Shown here: positions 55,363 through 64,000 of the stretch, piece after piece
Layout of the letters: each line of letters starts with the position of its first letter
Numbering within the stretch: position 1 is the stretch's first letter
Assembly: GCF_030908385.1 (NCBI RefSeq)
Contig: NZ_CP133091.1
Location: 2,785,501-2,849,500 of the forward strand
Length of the DNA stretch: 64,000 nucleotides
Source of the DNA: Mangrovimonas sp. YM274
GTDB taxonomy: Bacteria; Bacteroidota; Bacteroidia; Flavobacteriales; Flavobacteriaceae
Direction of reading: 5' to 3'
Program-made: the position numbers and the translations under genes
Notes under the pieces: generated by a model
The model's input: only the letters and a program-made list of their open reading frames with translations
Databases searched by the model: none
Told to the model about the DNA's origin: nothing

Positions 55363-56541
55363 TTAATAGTTGAACGTTCCAAATTCACTTTCTATTGTAA
55401 GTTTTTTATTTTCCGAAGCCTCTACCCTTCCAACAATTTGGGCATCGACATTGAAAGATTTCGAAATAGCAATAATATCCTCGGCAATTTCTGGAGAGAC
55501 ATACAATTCCATTCTATGACCACAGTTAAACACTTGGTACATTTCTTTCCAATCGGTTTTTGATTGTTCTTGGATTAGTTTAAACAGGGGTGGTACAGGA
55601 AACAAATTATCCTTAATCACATGAAGGCTATCTATAAAGTGTAATACCTTAGTTTGGGCTCCACCAGAACAATGCACCATTCCATGGATATTTTCACTGG
55701 TATATTTTGACAAAATTCTTTTGATAATTGGTGCGTAGGTTCTTGTTGGCGACAATACCAACTTTCCAGCATCTAAGGGAGAATCTTCAACAGCATCAGT
55801 CAATTTCACTTGCCCAGAATACACCAATTCCTCTGGTACAGAAGCATCAAAACTCTCTGGGAATTTTTCTGCCAAATATTTATGGAACACATCATGACGG
55901 GCTGATGTTAAACCATTACTTCCCATTCCACCGTTATACTCCTTTTCGTAACTAGCTTGCCCAGAAGATGACAATCCAACAATCACATCACCAGCCTTTA
56001 TATTAGCATTGTCTATAACATCAGTACGCTTCATTCTAGCTGTAACCGTAGAATCTACAATAATGGTACGTACCAAATCTCCAACATCGGCAGTTTCCCC
56101 ACCTGTTGAGTGAATCGTTACTCCAAAATCCTTTAATTCTGAAATCAATTCTTCCGTTCCATTGATAATAGCAGAAATCACTTCCCCTGGAACCAAGTTT
56201 TTGTTTCTACCAATTGTAGAAGACAACATGATATTATCCGTAGCCCCCACACATAAAAGATCATCAATATTCATGATCAATGCGTCTTGAGCAATCCCCT
56301 TCCAAACAGACACGTCACCGGTTTCTTTCCAATACATATAGGCCAAGGAACTTTTGGTCCCCGCACCATCAGCATGCATGATCAAACAATAATCCTCATC
56401 GTTGGTAAGAAAATCAGGCACAATCTTGCAAAAAGCCTTAGGGAACAACCCTTTATCAATATTCTTAATTGCATTATGGACATCTTCTTTGGAGGCAGAA
56501 ACACCTCTTTGCGCGTATCTTTTACTTATATCTTGGCTCAT
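55363..56541 (-). CDS. purM: Phosphoribosylformylglycinamidine cyclo-ligase (AIR synthase)
   Basis: 392 residues, the longer Bacteroidota-type AIR synthase. Conserved parts: N-terminal YAQRGVSASKEDV, HADGAGTKSSLAY (ATP loop), STGGETADVGD and DNIMLSSTIGRN. It closes FGAM to AIR with ATP, step five of purine synthesis. DUF3078 lies 33 bases downstream. The broken purU elsewhere in the window would otherwise supply formate for purine synthesis. Confidence 0.92.
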   Translation of the reverse strand: MSQDISKRYAQRGVSASKEDVHNAIKNIDKGLFPKAFCKIVPDFLTNDEDYCLIMHADGAGTKSSLAYMYWKETGDVSVWKGIAQDALIMNIDDLLCVGATDNIMLSSTIGRNKNLVPGEVISAIINGTEELISELKDFGVTIHSTGGETADVGDLVRTIIVDSTVTARMKRTDVIDNANIKAGDVIVGLSSSGQASYEKEYNGGMGSNGLTSARHDVFHKYLAEKFPESFDASVPEELVYSGQVKLTDAVEDSPLDAGKLVLSPTRTYAPIIKRILSKYTSENIHGMVHCSGGAQTKVLHFIDSLHVIKDNLFPVPPLFKLIQEQSKTDWKEMYQVFNCGHRMELYVSPEIAEDIIAISKSFNVDAQIVGRVEASENKKLTIESEFGTFNY

Positions 56542-56621
56542 GAAATCTAATTATGGCACAAAAATAAGGATTGTAATTTATTTTTCAGAGGAATCCGGAC
56601 TTACTTATGGCTTTTAACAGA

Positions 56622-56665
56622 AAAAAAAGACAAATAAATTAATAAGTAATTTACTTGTCTTTTTC
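56622..56665. terminator. Imperfect bidirectional terminator
   Basis: AAAAAGACAA-TAAATTA and TAATTTA-TTGTCTTTTT form an AT-rich stem with A and T runs on either side. On the minus strand it lies 62 bases after the stop of the 48-residue gene. Confidence 0.6.
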
Positions 56666-56726
56666 GTACTAAAACATTAAACTAAAAACTTAAGTTTTAA
56701 ATACATCTTGTAGCAGTAAAAGAATG

Positions 56727-56873
56727 TTACATATCGGTTGGAGACTTCCCTTTCTGAACCGAAACTATATTGTCCGTTTTTTTCAAATCGTCTTTAACAT
56801 CTTCGGAGTCTTCCTGGGAAAACAACAATGTAGCAAACAAGAGTACGGCTACGCTTAGCAGTAACTTCTTCAT
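56727..56873 (-). CDS. 48-residue exported peptide
   Basis: Minus-strand frame from ATG (56871-56873) to TAA (56727-56729). Residues 1-20 form a clear signal peptide (MKKLLLSVAVLLFATLLFSQ); the mature part is 28 residues, acidic then mixed (EDSEDVKDDLKK, ending KGKSPTDM). A terminator follows. Small exported peptides of this form are frequent in Flavobacteria and have no assigned function. It lies 185 bases before the start of purM on the same strand. Confidence 0.55.
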   Translation of the reverse strand: MKKLLLSVAVLLFATLLFSQEDSEDVKDDLKKTDNIVSVQKGKSPTDM

Positions 56874-57098
56874 TTTACAAATAATTGATTAATAGCATTG
56901 TAAATGTAACAAATTATGTCTGCATTTGTAAATGTTTCACTGCTTTTTTATCCCCAAAAACCAATAATTTCGATTATTCGTAAAATACTAAGATGAAATG
57001 CACTACCAACAAGTTTCATGTACGTATTATTACGTAGCCCAAACAAGAAACATATCTATATCGTCTCTAAAAACAAAACTTAAACAGCACATTATCAA

Positions 57099-59285
57099 CT
57101 ACTTAACAAAAAGTAATTCACGATATTTAGTTAACGGCCATAGTTCATCATCCACCAATAATTCCAATTTATCACAGTGATATCTTATTCCATCAAATAA
57201 TGGTTTTACGGTGTTACAATAGGCCAACGCCTTTTTATCTATCTTTTCAATTTTATTAGCCTCTTTCCTTACTCCAATCATTTTAGTTACATTGGCATTT
57301 ATAGCCTCAATATGACCTGAAATTTCCTTGATAAGATTTAATTGTTCTTTTGCCAAATCCTTAAACTCGGCTCCAAAAATCTCCTTAAGCCCCTTTACAT
57401 TCTCTATTAACCTATTTTGATATCTAACAGCCGTAGGCACTACATGATTTCGCGCAATATCCCCTAAAACTCGTCCTTCTATTTGAATGCGGTGAATATA
57501 ATCTTCCATCTCAATTTCATAACGCGCTTGAGATTCAATCTTATTCATTACCCCTAAGCCCTCAAAAAGCTCTATAACTTTAGGAGACACTTTTACCTTA
57601 AGAGCTTCAGGCGTTGTTTTATTGTTACTCAACTTTCGTTTTTTGGCTTCCTTTTCCCAGGCTTCGCTATATCCATTACCTTCAAATAAAATAGCTTTTG
57701 AAATTTTGATATACTCCCTCAACACATTAAAAATAGCCTCATCCTTCTTCAGTTTCTTTTTATCAATCAATACATCAACCTCCTGCTTAAAGTCCATTAA
57801 CTGTTTCGCTACAATGCTATTCAACACTGTCATAGGATTAGCGCAATTAGCCTTGGAACCAACAGCGCGAAACTCGAATTTATTCCCTGTAAAGGCAAAA
57901 GGAGAAGTTCTATTCCTATCGGTATTATCCAATAAAATTTCAGGAATTTTTCCAACAACATTCAACTTCAAATCGGTCTTTTCTGCTGGAGACAACTTTC
58001 CGTCTGTGACATTCTCAAGTTCATTCAATACACTGCTCAATTGCTGACCAATAAATACCGACATGATAGCAGGAGGTGCTTCATTAGCCCCCAACCTATG
58101 GTCATTACTAGCTGAAGCCACGGCCGCTCGCAATAACTCTTCATTATCGTGTACAGCTTTAATAGTGTTTATGAAGAATGTTAAAAACTGAAGGTTGCTC
58201 ATAGGCGTTTTCCCCGGGCTCAATAAATTTACCCCAGTATCAGTACCCAAACTCCAATTATTATGTTTTCCTGAGCCATTCACTCCCATAAAAGGCTTTT
58301 CATGGAACAAGACTTTAAAATGATGACGTTCGGCCACCTTACTCATTACATCCATTAAAAGAGAGTTATGATCTACCGCTAAATTGGCTTCATCAAAAAT
58401 TGGAGCCAATTCAAATTGATTTGGAGCCACTTCATTATGTCTTGTTTTCACCGGAATTCCCAATAGCATACATTCATTTTCCAAATCGCGCATATAAGCC
58501 ATTGCCCTGTTTGGAATAGTTCCAAAATAATGGTCGTCCAATTGCTGTCCTTTTGCAGCAGAATGCCCTAACAAGGTGCGCCCAGTAAGCACAATATCCG
58601 GCCTGGAAGCCACCAAACCACTATCAATTAAAAAGTACTCCTGCTCCCAACCTAATGAGGCATTTACCTTTCTAACATTTTTGTCGAAATATTTACATAC
58701 CGCAACAGCTGCCGTGTCTACTGCTTGCAAGGCACGCAACAAAGGGGTCTTGTAATCCAATGCTTCCCCTGTGTAAGCCACAAACACCGTAGGTATACAT
58801 AATGTCGTTTCATATATGAAGGCTGGAGAGGTAGGATCCCAAGCAGTATACCCCCTTGCTTCAAAAGTATTTCTAATACCTCCGTGCGGAAAACTGGAAG
58901 CATCAGGCTCCTGTTGTACCAACTGTCCTCCATCAAATTTTTCTATGGCAACTCCTCCTCCCAAAGGCTCAAAAAAAGCATCGTGCTTTTCGGCTGTGGC
59001 CCCTGTCAAAGGCTGAAACCAATGCGTATAATGAGTAGCCCCTTTGGAAATAGCCCATTCTTTCATTCCTGCAGCTATATGGTCGGCAATGGTACGATCT
59101 ATCTTAAATCCAAATCTGCTAGCATCCATGACACTATTACAAGCCTCTTTGGTTAGATATTGACGCATGGCGACCTCATTAAAAACCTTTGCACCAAAAA
59201 TAGCAGACCGACGTTCCTTAAAATCCATTTTCAAGGGCACTCTATCAAAAGACTCCTTGACAGCATGAAATCGTAATGTTGACAT
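57099..59285 (-). CDS. glnN: Glutamine synthetase, type III
   Basis: 728 residues, the length of GSIII. Active-site segments AVDHNSLLMDVM, GSGKHNNWSLGTD (ATP/ammonium loop) and NRTSPFAFTGNKFEFRAVGS are present. It forms glutamine from glutamate, ammonia and ATP as a large dodecamer. A different class of the same enzyme is divergent 240 bases away. Promoter boxes for this gene are listed. Confidence 0.93.
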   Translation of the reverse strand: MSTLRFHAVKESFDRVPLKMDFKERRSAIFGAKVFNEVAMRQYLTKEACNSVMDASRFGFKIDRTIADHIAAGMKEWAISKGATHYTHWFQPLTGATAEKHDAFFEPLGGGVAIEKFDGGQLVQQEPDASSFPHGGIRNTFEARGYTAWDPTSPAFIYETTLCIPTVFVAYTGEALDYKTPLLRALQAVDTAAVAVCKYFDKNVRKVNASLGWEQEYFLIDSGLVASRPDIVLTGRTLLGHSAAKGQQLDDHYFGTIPNRAMAYMRDLENECMLLGIPVKTRHNEVAPNQFELAPIFDEANLAVDHNSLLMDVMSKVAERHHFKVLFHEKPFMGVNGSGKHNNWSLGTDTGVNLLSPGKTPMSNLQFLTFFINTIKAVHDNEELLRAAVASASNDHRLGANEAPPAIMSVFIGQQLSSVLNELENVTDGKLSPAEKTDLKLNVVGKIPEILLDNTDRNRTSPFAFTGNKFEFRAVGSKANCANPMTVLNSIVAKQLMDFKQEVDVLIDKKKLKKDEAIFNVLREYIKISKAILFEGNGYSEAWEKEAKKRKLSNNKTTPEALKVKVSPKVIELFEGLGVMNKIESQARYEIEMEDYIHRIQIEGRVLGDIARNHVVPTAVRYQNRLIENVKGLKEIFGAEFKDLAKEQLNLIKEISGHIEAINANVTKMIGVRKEANKIEKIDKKALAYCNTVKPLFDGIRYHCDKLELLVDDELWPLTKYRELLFVK

Positions 59286-59303
59286 ATATAATTATTTAGA
59301 CCA

Positions 59304-59335
59304 CAAAAATAGTTTGTAGCAACCTGTTGGTAAAA
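59304..59335 (-). promoter_or_regulatory. Promoter of the type III glutamine synthetase gene
   Basis: On the minus strand TTTT (plus AAAA at 59332-59335), 20 bases, then TATTTTTG (plus 59304-59311), a full -7 match with three of four -33 bases. The gene starts at 59285. Confidence 0.5.
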
Positions 59336-59489
59336 GTAATTTCACCATAATTATTAACAATATCGCATTTTCAAGCTTAAAAACATCCCCATTTTAGAAA
59401 TAACCCTAAAAAAATAAGGGTATGACTAAAAAATTAATCAGCTGTTAATAAAATCACCCCTAAAAAAAGGTAGTTAATATCAAAACTTT

Positions 59490-59497
59490 TATATTTG
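59490..59497 (+). promoter_or_regulatory. Promoter -7 box of the type II glutamine synthetase gene
   Basis: TATATTTG matches TAnnTTTG, 28 bases before the ATG at 59526. The region between the two divergent synthetases is AT-rich and may bind a shared nitrogen regulator; none was identified. Confidence 0.45.
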
Positions 59498-59525
59498 CCC
59501 TATTAATTGATAATATTTTTACACA

Positions 59526-60539
59526 ATGGCAAAATCAAAACTTGAGTACATTTGGCTAGATGGTTATTACCCTACTCAAAACATGAGAAGCAAAACTAAA
59601 ATTGAAGAAGATTTTAGTGGTAAATTAGAAGACTGTCCTGTTTGGTCTTTTGATGGAAGTTCAACAAAACAAGCTGAAGGAGGATCTTCTGATTGCCTTT
59701 TGAAGCCAGTTGCTATTTACCCTGACCCTGCAAGAAAAGACGGGTACTTGGTAATGACAGAGGTTTTAAATGCTGACGGAACACCTCACGAATCAAACGG
59801 AAGAGCTACCATTGATGATGATGACAATGATTTCTGGTTCGGATTCGAACAAGAATACTTCATCATGGACACGCATACTCAATTGCCATTAGGATTCCCT
59901 ATTGGAGGCTACCCTGGTCCTCAAGGAATGTACTACTGTTCTGTAGGTGGAAGAAACACTCACGGAAGAGACATCGTTGAAGAACATGCTGACTTATGTA
60001 TCGAGGCCGGTTTGAACTTTGAAGGGATCAATCAAGAAGTTGCCTGTGGACAATGGGAATTTCAATTATTCGCCAAAGGTGCTAAAAAAGCTGGAGATGA
60101 GATTTGGATTGCTCGCTACCTAATGGATCGTTTAACCGAAAAATACGGATACTATATTGAATACCATCCTAAGCCAGTAAAAGGTGATTGGAATGGTTCT
60201 GGAATGCACGCAAACTTCTCTAACTCTGTGTTGAGAACTTGTGGAGACAAAGAAACTTATATGAAAATTTGTGAAGCTTTCCGTCCGGTTGTTGATGAGC
60301 ACATTGCTGTTTACGGTGAGTTCAACGACGAACGTTTGACTGGTAAGCACGAAACCGCTTCTATCAACGATTTCAGCTATGGCATTTCAGATAGAGGTGC
60401 GTCAATTAGAATTCCAATTATTACCGTTGAGAAAGGTTGGAAAGGATGGTTGGAAGATCGTCGTCCAGCATCCAACGGAGACCCATACAAAATCGCGGGT
60501 AGAATTGTAAAGACAGTAAAATCTGCAGTATTGGATTAA
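59526..60539 (+). CDS. glnA: Glutamine synthetase, type II (eukaryote-like)
   Basis: 337 residues, close to the eukaryotic GSII length. The signature YIWLDGYYP, VWSFDGSSTKQAEGGSSDC and catalytic parts GINQEVACGQWEFQL and NGSGMHANFSNS are visible. The adenylylation Tyr loop of GSI enzymes is absent, as expected of GSII. Same reaction as the divergent GSIII gene. It ends at its own terminator. The gene symbol is used loosely; the class is type II. Confidence 0.93.
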   Translation: MAKSKLEYIWLDGYYPTQNMRSKTKIEEDFSGKLEDCPVWSFDGSSTKQAEGGSSDCLLKPVAIYPDPARKDGYLVMTEVLNADGTPHESNGRATIDDDDNDFWFGFEQEYFIMDTHTQLPLGFPIGGYPGPQGMYYCSVGGRNTHGRDIVEEHADLCIEAGLNFEGINQEVACGQWEFQLFAKGAKKAGDEIWIARYLMDRLTEKYGYYIEYHPKPVKGDWNGSGMHANFSNSVLRTCGDKETYMKICEAFRPVVDEHIAVYGEFNDERLTGKHETASINDFSYGISDRGASIRIPIITVEKGWKGWLEDRRPASNGDPYKIAGRIVKTVKSAVLD

Positions 60540-60563
60540 ATTTGTTCTTAACCATAAATGGTC

Positions 60564-60600
60564 AAAAGCTTACATTAATTTGTAAGCTTTTGTTTTTTTT
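60564..60600 (+). terminator. Terminator of the type II glutamine synthetase gene
   Basis: AAAAGCTTACA (60564-60574) and TGTAAGCTTTT (60581-60591), 11 pairs with a 6-base loop, then G and eight T. Confidence 0.9.
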
Positions 60601-61552
60601 ATGACACCGATAAATAAACAAACACCAAATAGGCCCCAAACAACACCATCCCCTTTAACCTACCTATTTCATATCGTTTCGGAGTAAATACCATAGGAAT
60701 TAAAATAGCCGCAAACCCAATCATCCAGAAAATATTTGTAGAGAGAATTTCAGGTGTTTCAGGATTTACAGCTATTGGCTTTACAATTGACGTCAACCCC
60801 AATACCGAGGCAATATTAAAGATGTTAGATCCTATTAAATTCCCCAAAGAAATGGCTTTTTCCTTTTTTAACGCAGCAATTACAGAAGCCGCCAATTCGG
60901 GCACGCTGGTCCCTATGGCAATCACTGTCACAGAAATGGCATATTCACTGATCCCCACAGCTAACGCCAACTCCTTAGCTCCCATCACAAGCCATTCGCT
61001 TCCAAAATAAAGTGCTGCTGCACCAATTAAAAGCCAAATAACGATTTTAAAATTTGAGGTTTCCTGAAGTGCGTCGTCCACTTCTTCCAGATTAACCTTA
61101 ATCTTCTTTCTGGAATCTCTTATCATGATGACCAAAAAGACCGTTAAAGCCAACATAAAAAATACGCCTTCCCAGGCACTCAATAACATATCTTCTCTTA
61201 AAAAAGCATAAAGTAGCATAGACAAAATCATCATCATAGGCCAATTCAACCTATAAAAATCCCTATCAACCACAAGTGGGGAAATGAGCGCCGTAATCCC
61301 CAGCACCAAACCTATATTAGCAATATTGGACCCGATTACATTTCCAAGAGAAATATCGGAAGAGCCCTCCAGGGCAGCCTGCAAACTAACCAATAGTTCA
61401 GGTGCTGAAGTTGCAAAAGACACTACGGTCATACCAATAACCAGTTTTGACAACTTTAACTTAAAGGACAAGGCCACAGAAGATCTTACTAAAAACTCTC
61501 CACCAACCACAAGTAGCAATAATCCCAATACCACCCAAACAATGCTCATCAT
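60599..61552 (-). CDS. Calcium/sodium antiporter (CaCA family, YrbG-like)
   Basis: 317 residues. The two inverted alpha repeats that form the ion path are clear: GNVIGSNIANIGLVLGITAL with SAPELLVS before it, and GNLIGSNIFNIASVLGLTSI with GTSVPELAAS before it. An acidic cytoplasmic loop (about 140-165) separates the halves. It exchanges Ca2+ for Na+ across the inner membrane. It is convergent with the glutamine synthetase gene. Confidence 0.92.
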   Translation of the reverse strand: MMSIVWVVLGLLLLVVGGEFLVRSSVALSFKLKLSKLVIGMTVVSFATSAPELLVSLQAALEGSSDISLGNVIGSNIANIGLVLGITALISPLVVDRDFYRLNWPMMMILSMLLYAFLREDMLLSAWEGVFFMLALTVFLVIMIRDSRKKIKVNLEEVDDALQETSNFKIVIWLLIGAAALYFGSEWLVMGAKELALAVGISEYAISVTVIAIGTSVPELAASVIAALKKEKAISLGNLIGSNIFNIASVLGLTSIVKPIAVNPETPEILSTNIFWMIGFAAILIPMVFTPKRYEIGRLKGMVLFGAYLVFVYLSVS

Positions 61553-61721
61553 AAATTATTTTTTTGCGAATATAACCAACAATCGAGAGATACGCCTTGT
61601 ATTTTTTTGCAATTGAATCCCACTTAACAACATCAACTATAAATTACGTTAAAAAACTATTAAAGCAGTTGTATAACTATAAAAATAGTTATAAGTTTGA
61701 ACAACCTATAATTCCTTTACC

Positions 61722-62081
61722 ATGCAAAAGTTAACAAACAAAGAAGAAGAGATCATGCACATTTTATGGAAGCTAGAAAAAGCTTTTGTAAAAGATGTTC
61801 TAGCGGAAATAAAAGAAGACAAACCACATTATAACACCCTTTCAACCATTATAAGAAATCTAGAGGACAAAGGATATGTTAGCTATCAAGCCTACGGTAA
61901 AACCCACCATTACTTCCCCATTGTAAGCAAGGAAGATTACAAAAAGAAGTTTATGAATACTGCCATTGAAAACTATTTCAATAATTCCTATAAAAATGTG
62001 GTATCGTTTTTTGCCAAGGAAGAAAAGATTAGTATTGAAGAGTTGAAAGAGATCATTTCCTTAATCGAAAACAAGTCGTAA
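61722..62081 (+). CDS. BlaI/MecI/CopY family repressor
   Basis: 119 residues. N-terminal winged helix (KEEEIMHILWKLEKAFVKDVLAEI, TLSTIIRNLEDKGYV) and a helical dimerisation domain. Such repressors are cut or inactivated by an M56 sensor peptidase. That partner gene begins 2 bases after the stop codon (62084), so the two form a BlaI-BlaR1-like pair. The target genes and signal are unknown; resistance need not be involved in this phylum. Confidence 0.92.
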   Translation: MQKLTNKEEEIMHILWKLEKAFVKDVLAEIKEDKPHYNTLSTIIRNLEDKGYVSYQAYGKTHHYFPIVSKEDYKKKFMNTAIENYFNNSYKNVVSFFAKEEKISIEELKEIISLIENKS

Positions 62082-62083
62082 CC

Positions 62084-64000
62084 ATGGAATATTTATTGAA
62101 ATCATCAGCCATTATCATATTATTCTATGCTTGTTATAAATTGTTCCTGCAAAAAGAAACCTTTTTTCAGTCCAACCGCGCATTCTTAATCTTAGGATTG
62201 GTTTTGGCGGCCATCTTCCCTTTAATCGTTATTCCTATTTATGTGGAATATACACCTGCACCCGTGACGGCCAATTTCACCCTAGAACCGTTGGCACAAA
62301 CTGAATTGGAGGATGCCTGGGAACTAACAGATGTGTTACCTTGGATATATGGTCTTGGGGTAGTATTCTTTTTATCTAAACTCTTGTTTGAAATCAATTC
62401 CCTCCTCCTCCTTTTGAAAAACCATCCAAAACAAGCTTTTGGCAAATACACCCTTATAGAAACTAACAAAAATCTAACGCCGTTTTCATTTTTCAACCGT
62501 ATTGTTTACAACCCAACCCAATTTACCAAAAGTGAACTCCACCATATCATCAACCACGAAAAAGTGCATGCACAACAACTGCACTCTATAGATGTACTGC
62601 TCATTCAATTGGCTACAGCGCTTCTTTGGTTTAATCCATTTATTTGGCTTTACAAAAAAGAACTTTCCCAAAACCTTGAATTTATTGCCGATGGTAATGC
62701 ACAACATTATGCCCGTTGTGAAAAGAGCTATCAAATGGTTTTGCTTAAAACCTCAACTACAAATCATCAATTGGCCTTGGCCAACAATTTTTATACATCA
62801 TTAATCAAAAAACGAATCGTTATGTTACACAAATCCAAATCACACAAATTAAAGGCCTGGAAGTATAGTTTGATACTGCCTGTCCTAGCTTGGTTTTTAA
62901 TGAGTTTCCATACCAAAACCGTGCTTGTTGAAGCCAACGTAAACAATGAGCTCCTCCCCAATGTTCCTGAAACAGCAACCACTATTAATGGAGCTCCAGA
63001 AACTACCGAACTAAAAATTATCATTACCAAAGATTTCTCTGAAAAGGAATTTGAAACTGTCAAAGCTGCGGCGAAAAAAGAAGGTGTGACACTCAGTTTC
63101 AGCAATATTGAACGTAATAGCAAAGGGGAAATCATAGCCATTTCTGCCGAGGCCAAAACTGAAAAGGGATCTAGCAACTTTAACCTTAATGGTACAGAAC
63201 CCATCAAACCTTTTGTGTTCAACTATAACGAGAAGGGTTTTAGTTTTGGAACAGTATCTACAATGAGAGAAGCGAAAGCCTCAACCATTTCAGGAGAAGA
63301 CAAAAACATTTACTTCGTTACCAGAGACACCTTAAAAGAAGAAACTCCGACAAAAATCATCATTAATAAGCAAAATATAACAACGGGAAATAATGATGTC
63401 TACTTTTCCCCAGAAAGCAGTGACTCCATTTATATTGTTAAAGATATTTCAAAAGCAATTTGGACAGATAAAAATGGAAAAACAGTAGATATTCATGCCT
63501 ACCAAAACGACCAGGTAGCCACAACAATGAAATTAAAAAGCTCAGACAACATCCTTTACATAATAGACGGAAAAAAGGCCACTGCTACAGAATTGCACAA
63601 CCTTGCACCCAACGCCATAGAATCTGTAAACGTATATAAAGACAATAAGGCTGTTGAATTATATGGCGCAGAAGGAAAAGAAGGGGTCATTATCATTAAC
63701 ACTAAAGGCAATAATACTTGGACTACAGATGACGGCTCTAGTATCGTTATCAGGAACACATCAGGAAACAAAACTTATGAAATTAGAAATAATGAGCTCT
63801 ACGCCCCCTTTGAAATTTCCAAAGAAACTTCAGACTCCGCATTGGAAGCACATAAAGAGGCTTTGGCAAAAAAAAACGTAACGGTAAAATACTCCAAACT
63901 GAAACGCAATAAAGCAGGAGAGATTATCAAACTAAAAATATCCCTAAGCACCAAAAACGATAAAAAATCAAGTGCCACTTTTGAAGACCCCGATGGTATT
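62084..64000 (+). CDS. M56 (BlaR1-like) sensor metallopeptidase with plug-like and duplicated C-terminal domains (3' end missing)
   Basis: The frame is open from ATG 62084 to the window end: 639 residues so far. Membrane helices at about 5-20, 33-56 and 91-112, the zinc motif HEKVH (158-162) in IINHEKVHAQQL, then another helix near 273-290. After it come a domain at about 309-378 (KGEIIAISAEAK), a TonB-plug-like segment (IESVNVYKDNKAVELYGAEG, KEGVIIINTKG) and a second copy of the first domain at about 565-639 (AGEIIKLKISLSTK). The protein senses an outside signal and cleaves or relieves the BlaI repressor encoded 2 bases upstream. Confidence 0.88.
   Translation, partial: MEYLLKSSAIIILFYACYKLFLQKETFFQSNRAFLILGLVLAAIFPLIVIPIYVEYTPAPVTANFTLEPLAQTELEDAWELTDVLPWIYGLGVVFFLSKLLFEINSLLLLLKNHPKQAFGKYTLIETNKNLTPFSFFNRIVYNPTQFTKSELHHIINHEKVHAQQLHSIDVLLIQLATALLWFNPFIWLYKKELSQNLEFIADGNAQHYARCEKSYQMVLLKTSTTNHQLALANNFYTSLIKKRIVMLHKSKSHKLKAWKYSLILPVLAWFLMSFHTKTVLVEANVNNELLPNVPETATTINGAPETTELKIIITKDFSEKEFETVKAAAKKEGVTLSFSNIERNSKGEIIAISAEAKTEKGSSNFNLNGTEPIKPFVFNYNEKGFSFGTVSTMREAKASTISGEDKNIYFVTRDTLKEETPTKIIINKQNITTGNNDVYFSPESSDSIYIVKDISKAIWTDKNGKTVDIHAYQNDQVATTMKLKSSDNILYIIDGKKATATELHNLAPNAIESVNVYKDNKAVELYGAEGKEGVIIINTKGNNTWTTDDGSSIVIRNTSGNKTYEIRNNELYAPFEISKETSDSALEAHKEALAKKNVTVKYSKLKRNKAGEIIKLKISLSTKNDKKSSATFEDPDGI

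Noticed and set aside
57622-58047. 141-codon plus-strand frame opposite glnN
   Set aside because: Antisense shadow of glutamine synthetase III.
1-64000. CRISPR arrays, prophage, insertion sequences, tRNA or rRNA genes
   Set aside because: No regularly spaced repeats, transposase, integrase or phage structural genes, and no cloverleaf or rRNA-like stretch recognised by eye; a tRNAscan run would be needed to be certain.

Overview
This is a 64 kb chromosomal stretch from a member of the Bacteroidota, almost certainly the family Flavobacteriaceae. The signs are AT-rich DNA, start codons with little Shine-Dalgarno sequence, many -7 boxes of the form TAnnTTTG, and lineage-typical genes: DUF6090, DUF4920, DUF3078 and DUF4197 proteins, a DnaJ with a two-repeat zinc domain, stand-alone MnmD, glutamine synthetase III next to a type II enzyme, and BlaI/M56 pairs. 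I saw no tRNA or rRNA gene, CRISPR array, prophage or insertion sequence. Most of the window is ordinary core genome.

Layout. 1-11.3 kb, mostly plus strand: the end of a Rieske oxygenase, an AI-2E-type membrane protein, an exported protein with an internal duplication, an MFS carrier, two neighbouring acyltransferase-type membrane proteins (DUF418 and HGSNAT-like), an amino-acid permease, a TerB-like protein, three overlapping DUF6090 paralogues and an unlisted 39-residue membrane protein. 11.3-21.6 kb, mostly minus strand: a DinB-like protein with an M28 peptidase, PPK2, a tight operon of ABC exporter, MscS channel and a sigma-54 regulator that lacks a DNA-binding domain, then grpE-dnaJ. 21.7-31.2 kb: a YceI lipoprotein, porin, universal stress protein, pckA, TIGR01777 epimerase, mnmD with two small exported proteins (one cytochrome c'-like), ilvE, and a MazG-type pyrophosphohydrolase.

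31.2-41.7 kb: a two-component operon with its own operator-like repeat, followed by a 460-base non-coding stretch with two strong terminators and a folded RNA candidate; a GyrI-like protein and crcB; an MFS gene whose leader has the design of a transcription attenuator; YpdA; an Lrp regulator; a four-helix-bundle protein; another candidate RNA region; and DUF445. 41.8-56.9 kb: the B12-dependent fused mutase icmF, a frameshifted purU, DUF4197, two small paralogues, a B12-binding-protein homologue with pyrF, prfA, B12-dependent nrdJ, DUF3078 with purM, and an unlisted 48-residue exported peptide. 56.9-64 kb: divergent glutamine synthetases III and II, a Na/Ca exchanger, and a BlaI regulator with an M56 sensor peptidase cut by the window end.

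No single undescribed system is obvious. The best leads are the leader before the MFS gene at 36925, the RNA-like region at 34255-34383, the TerB/DUF6090 triplet, the regulator without a DNA-binding domain, and several small genes. All functional calls are from reading motifs; no database search was run.
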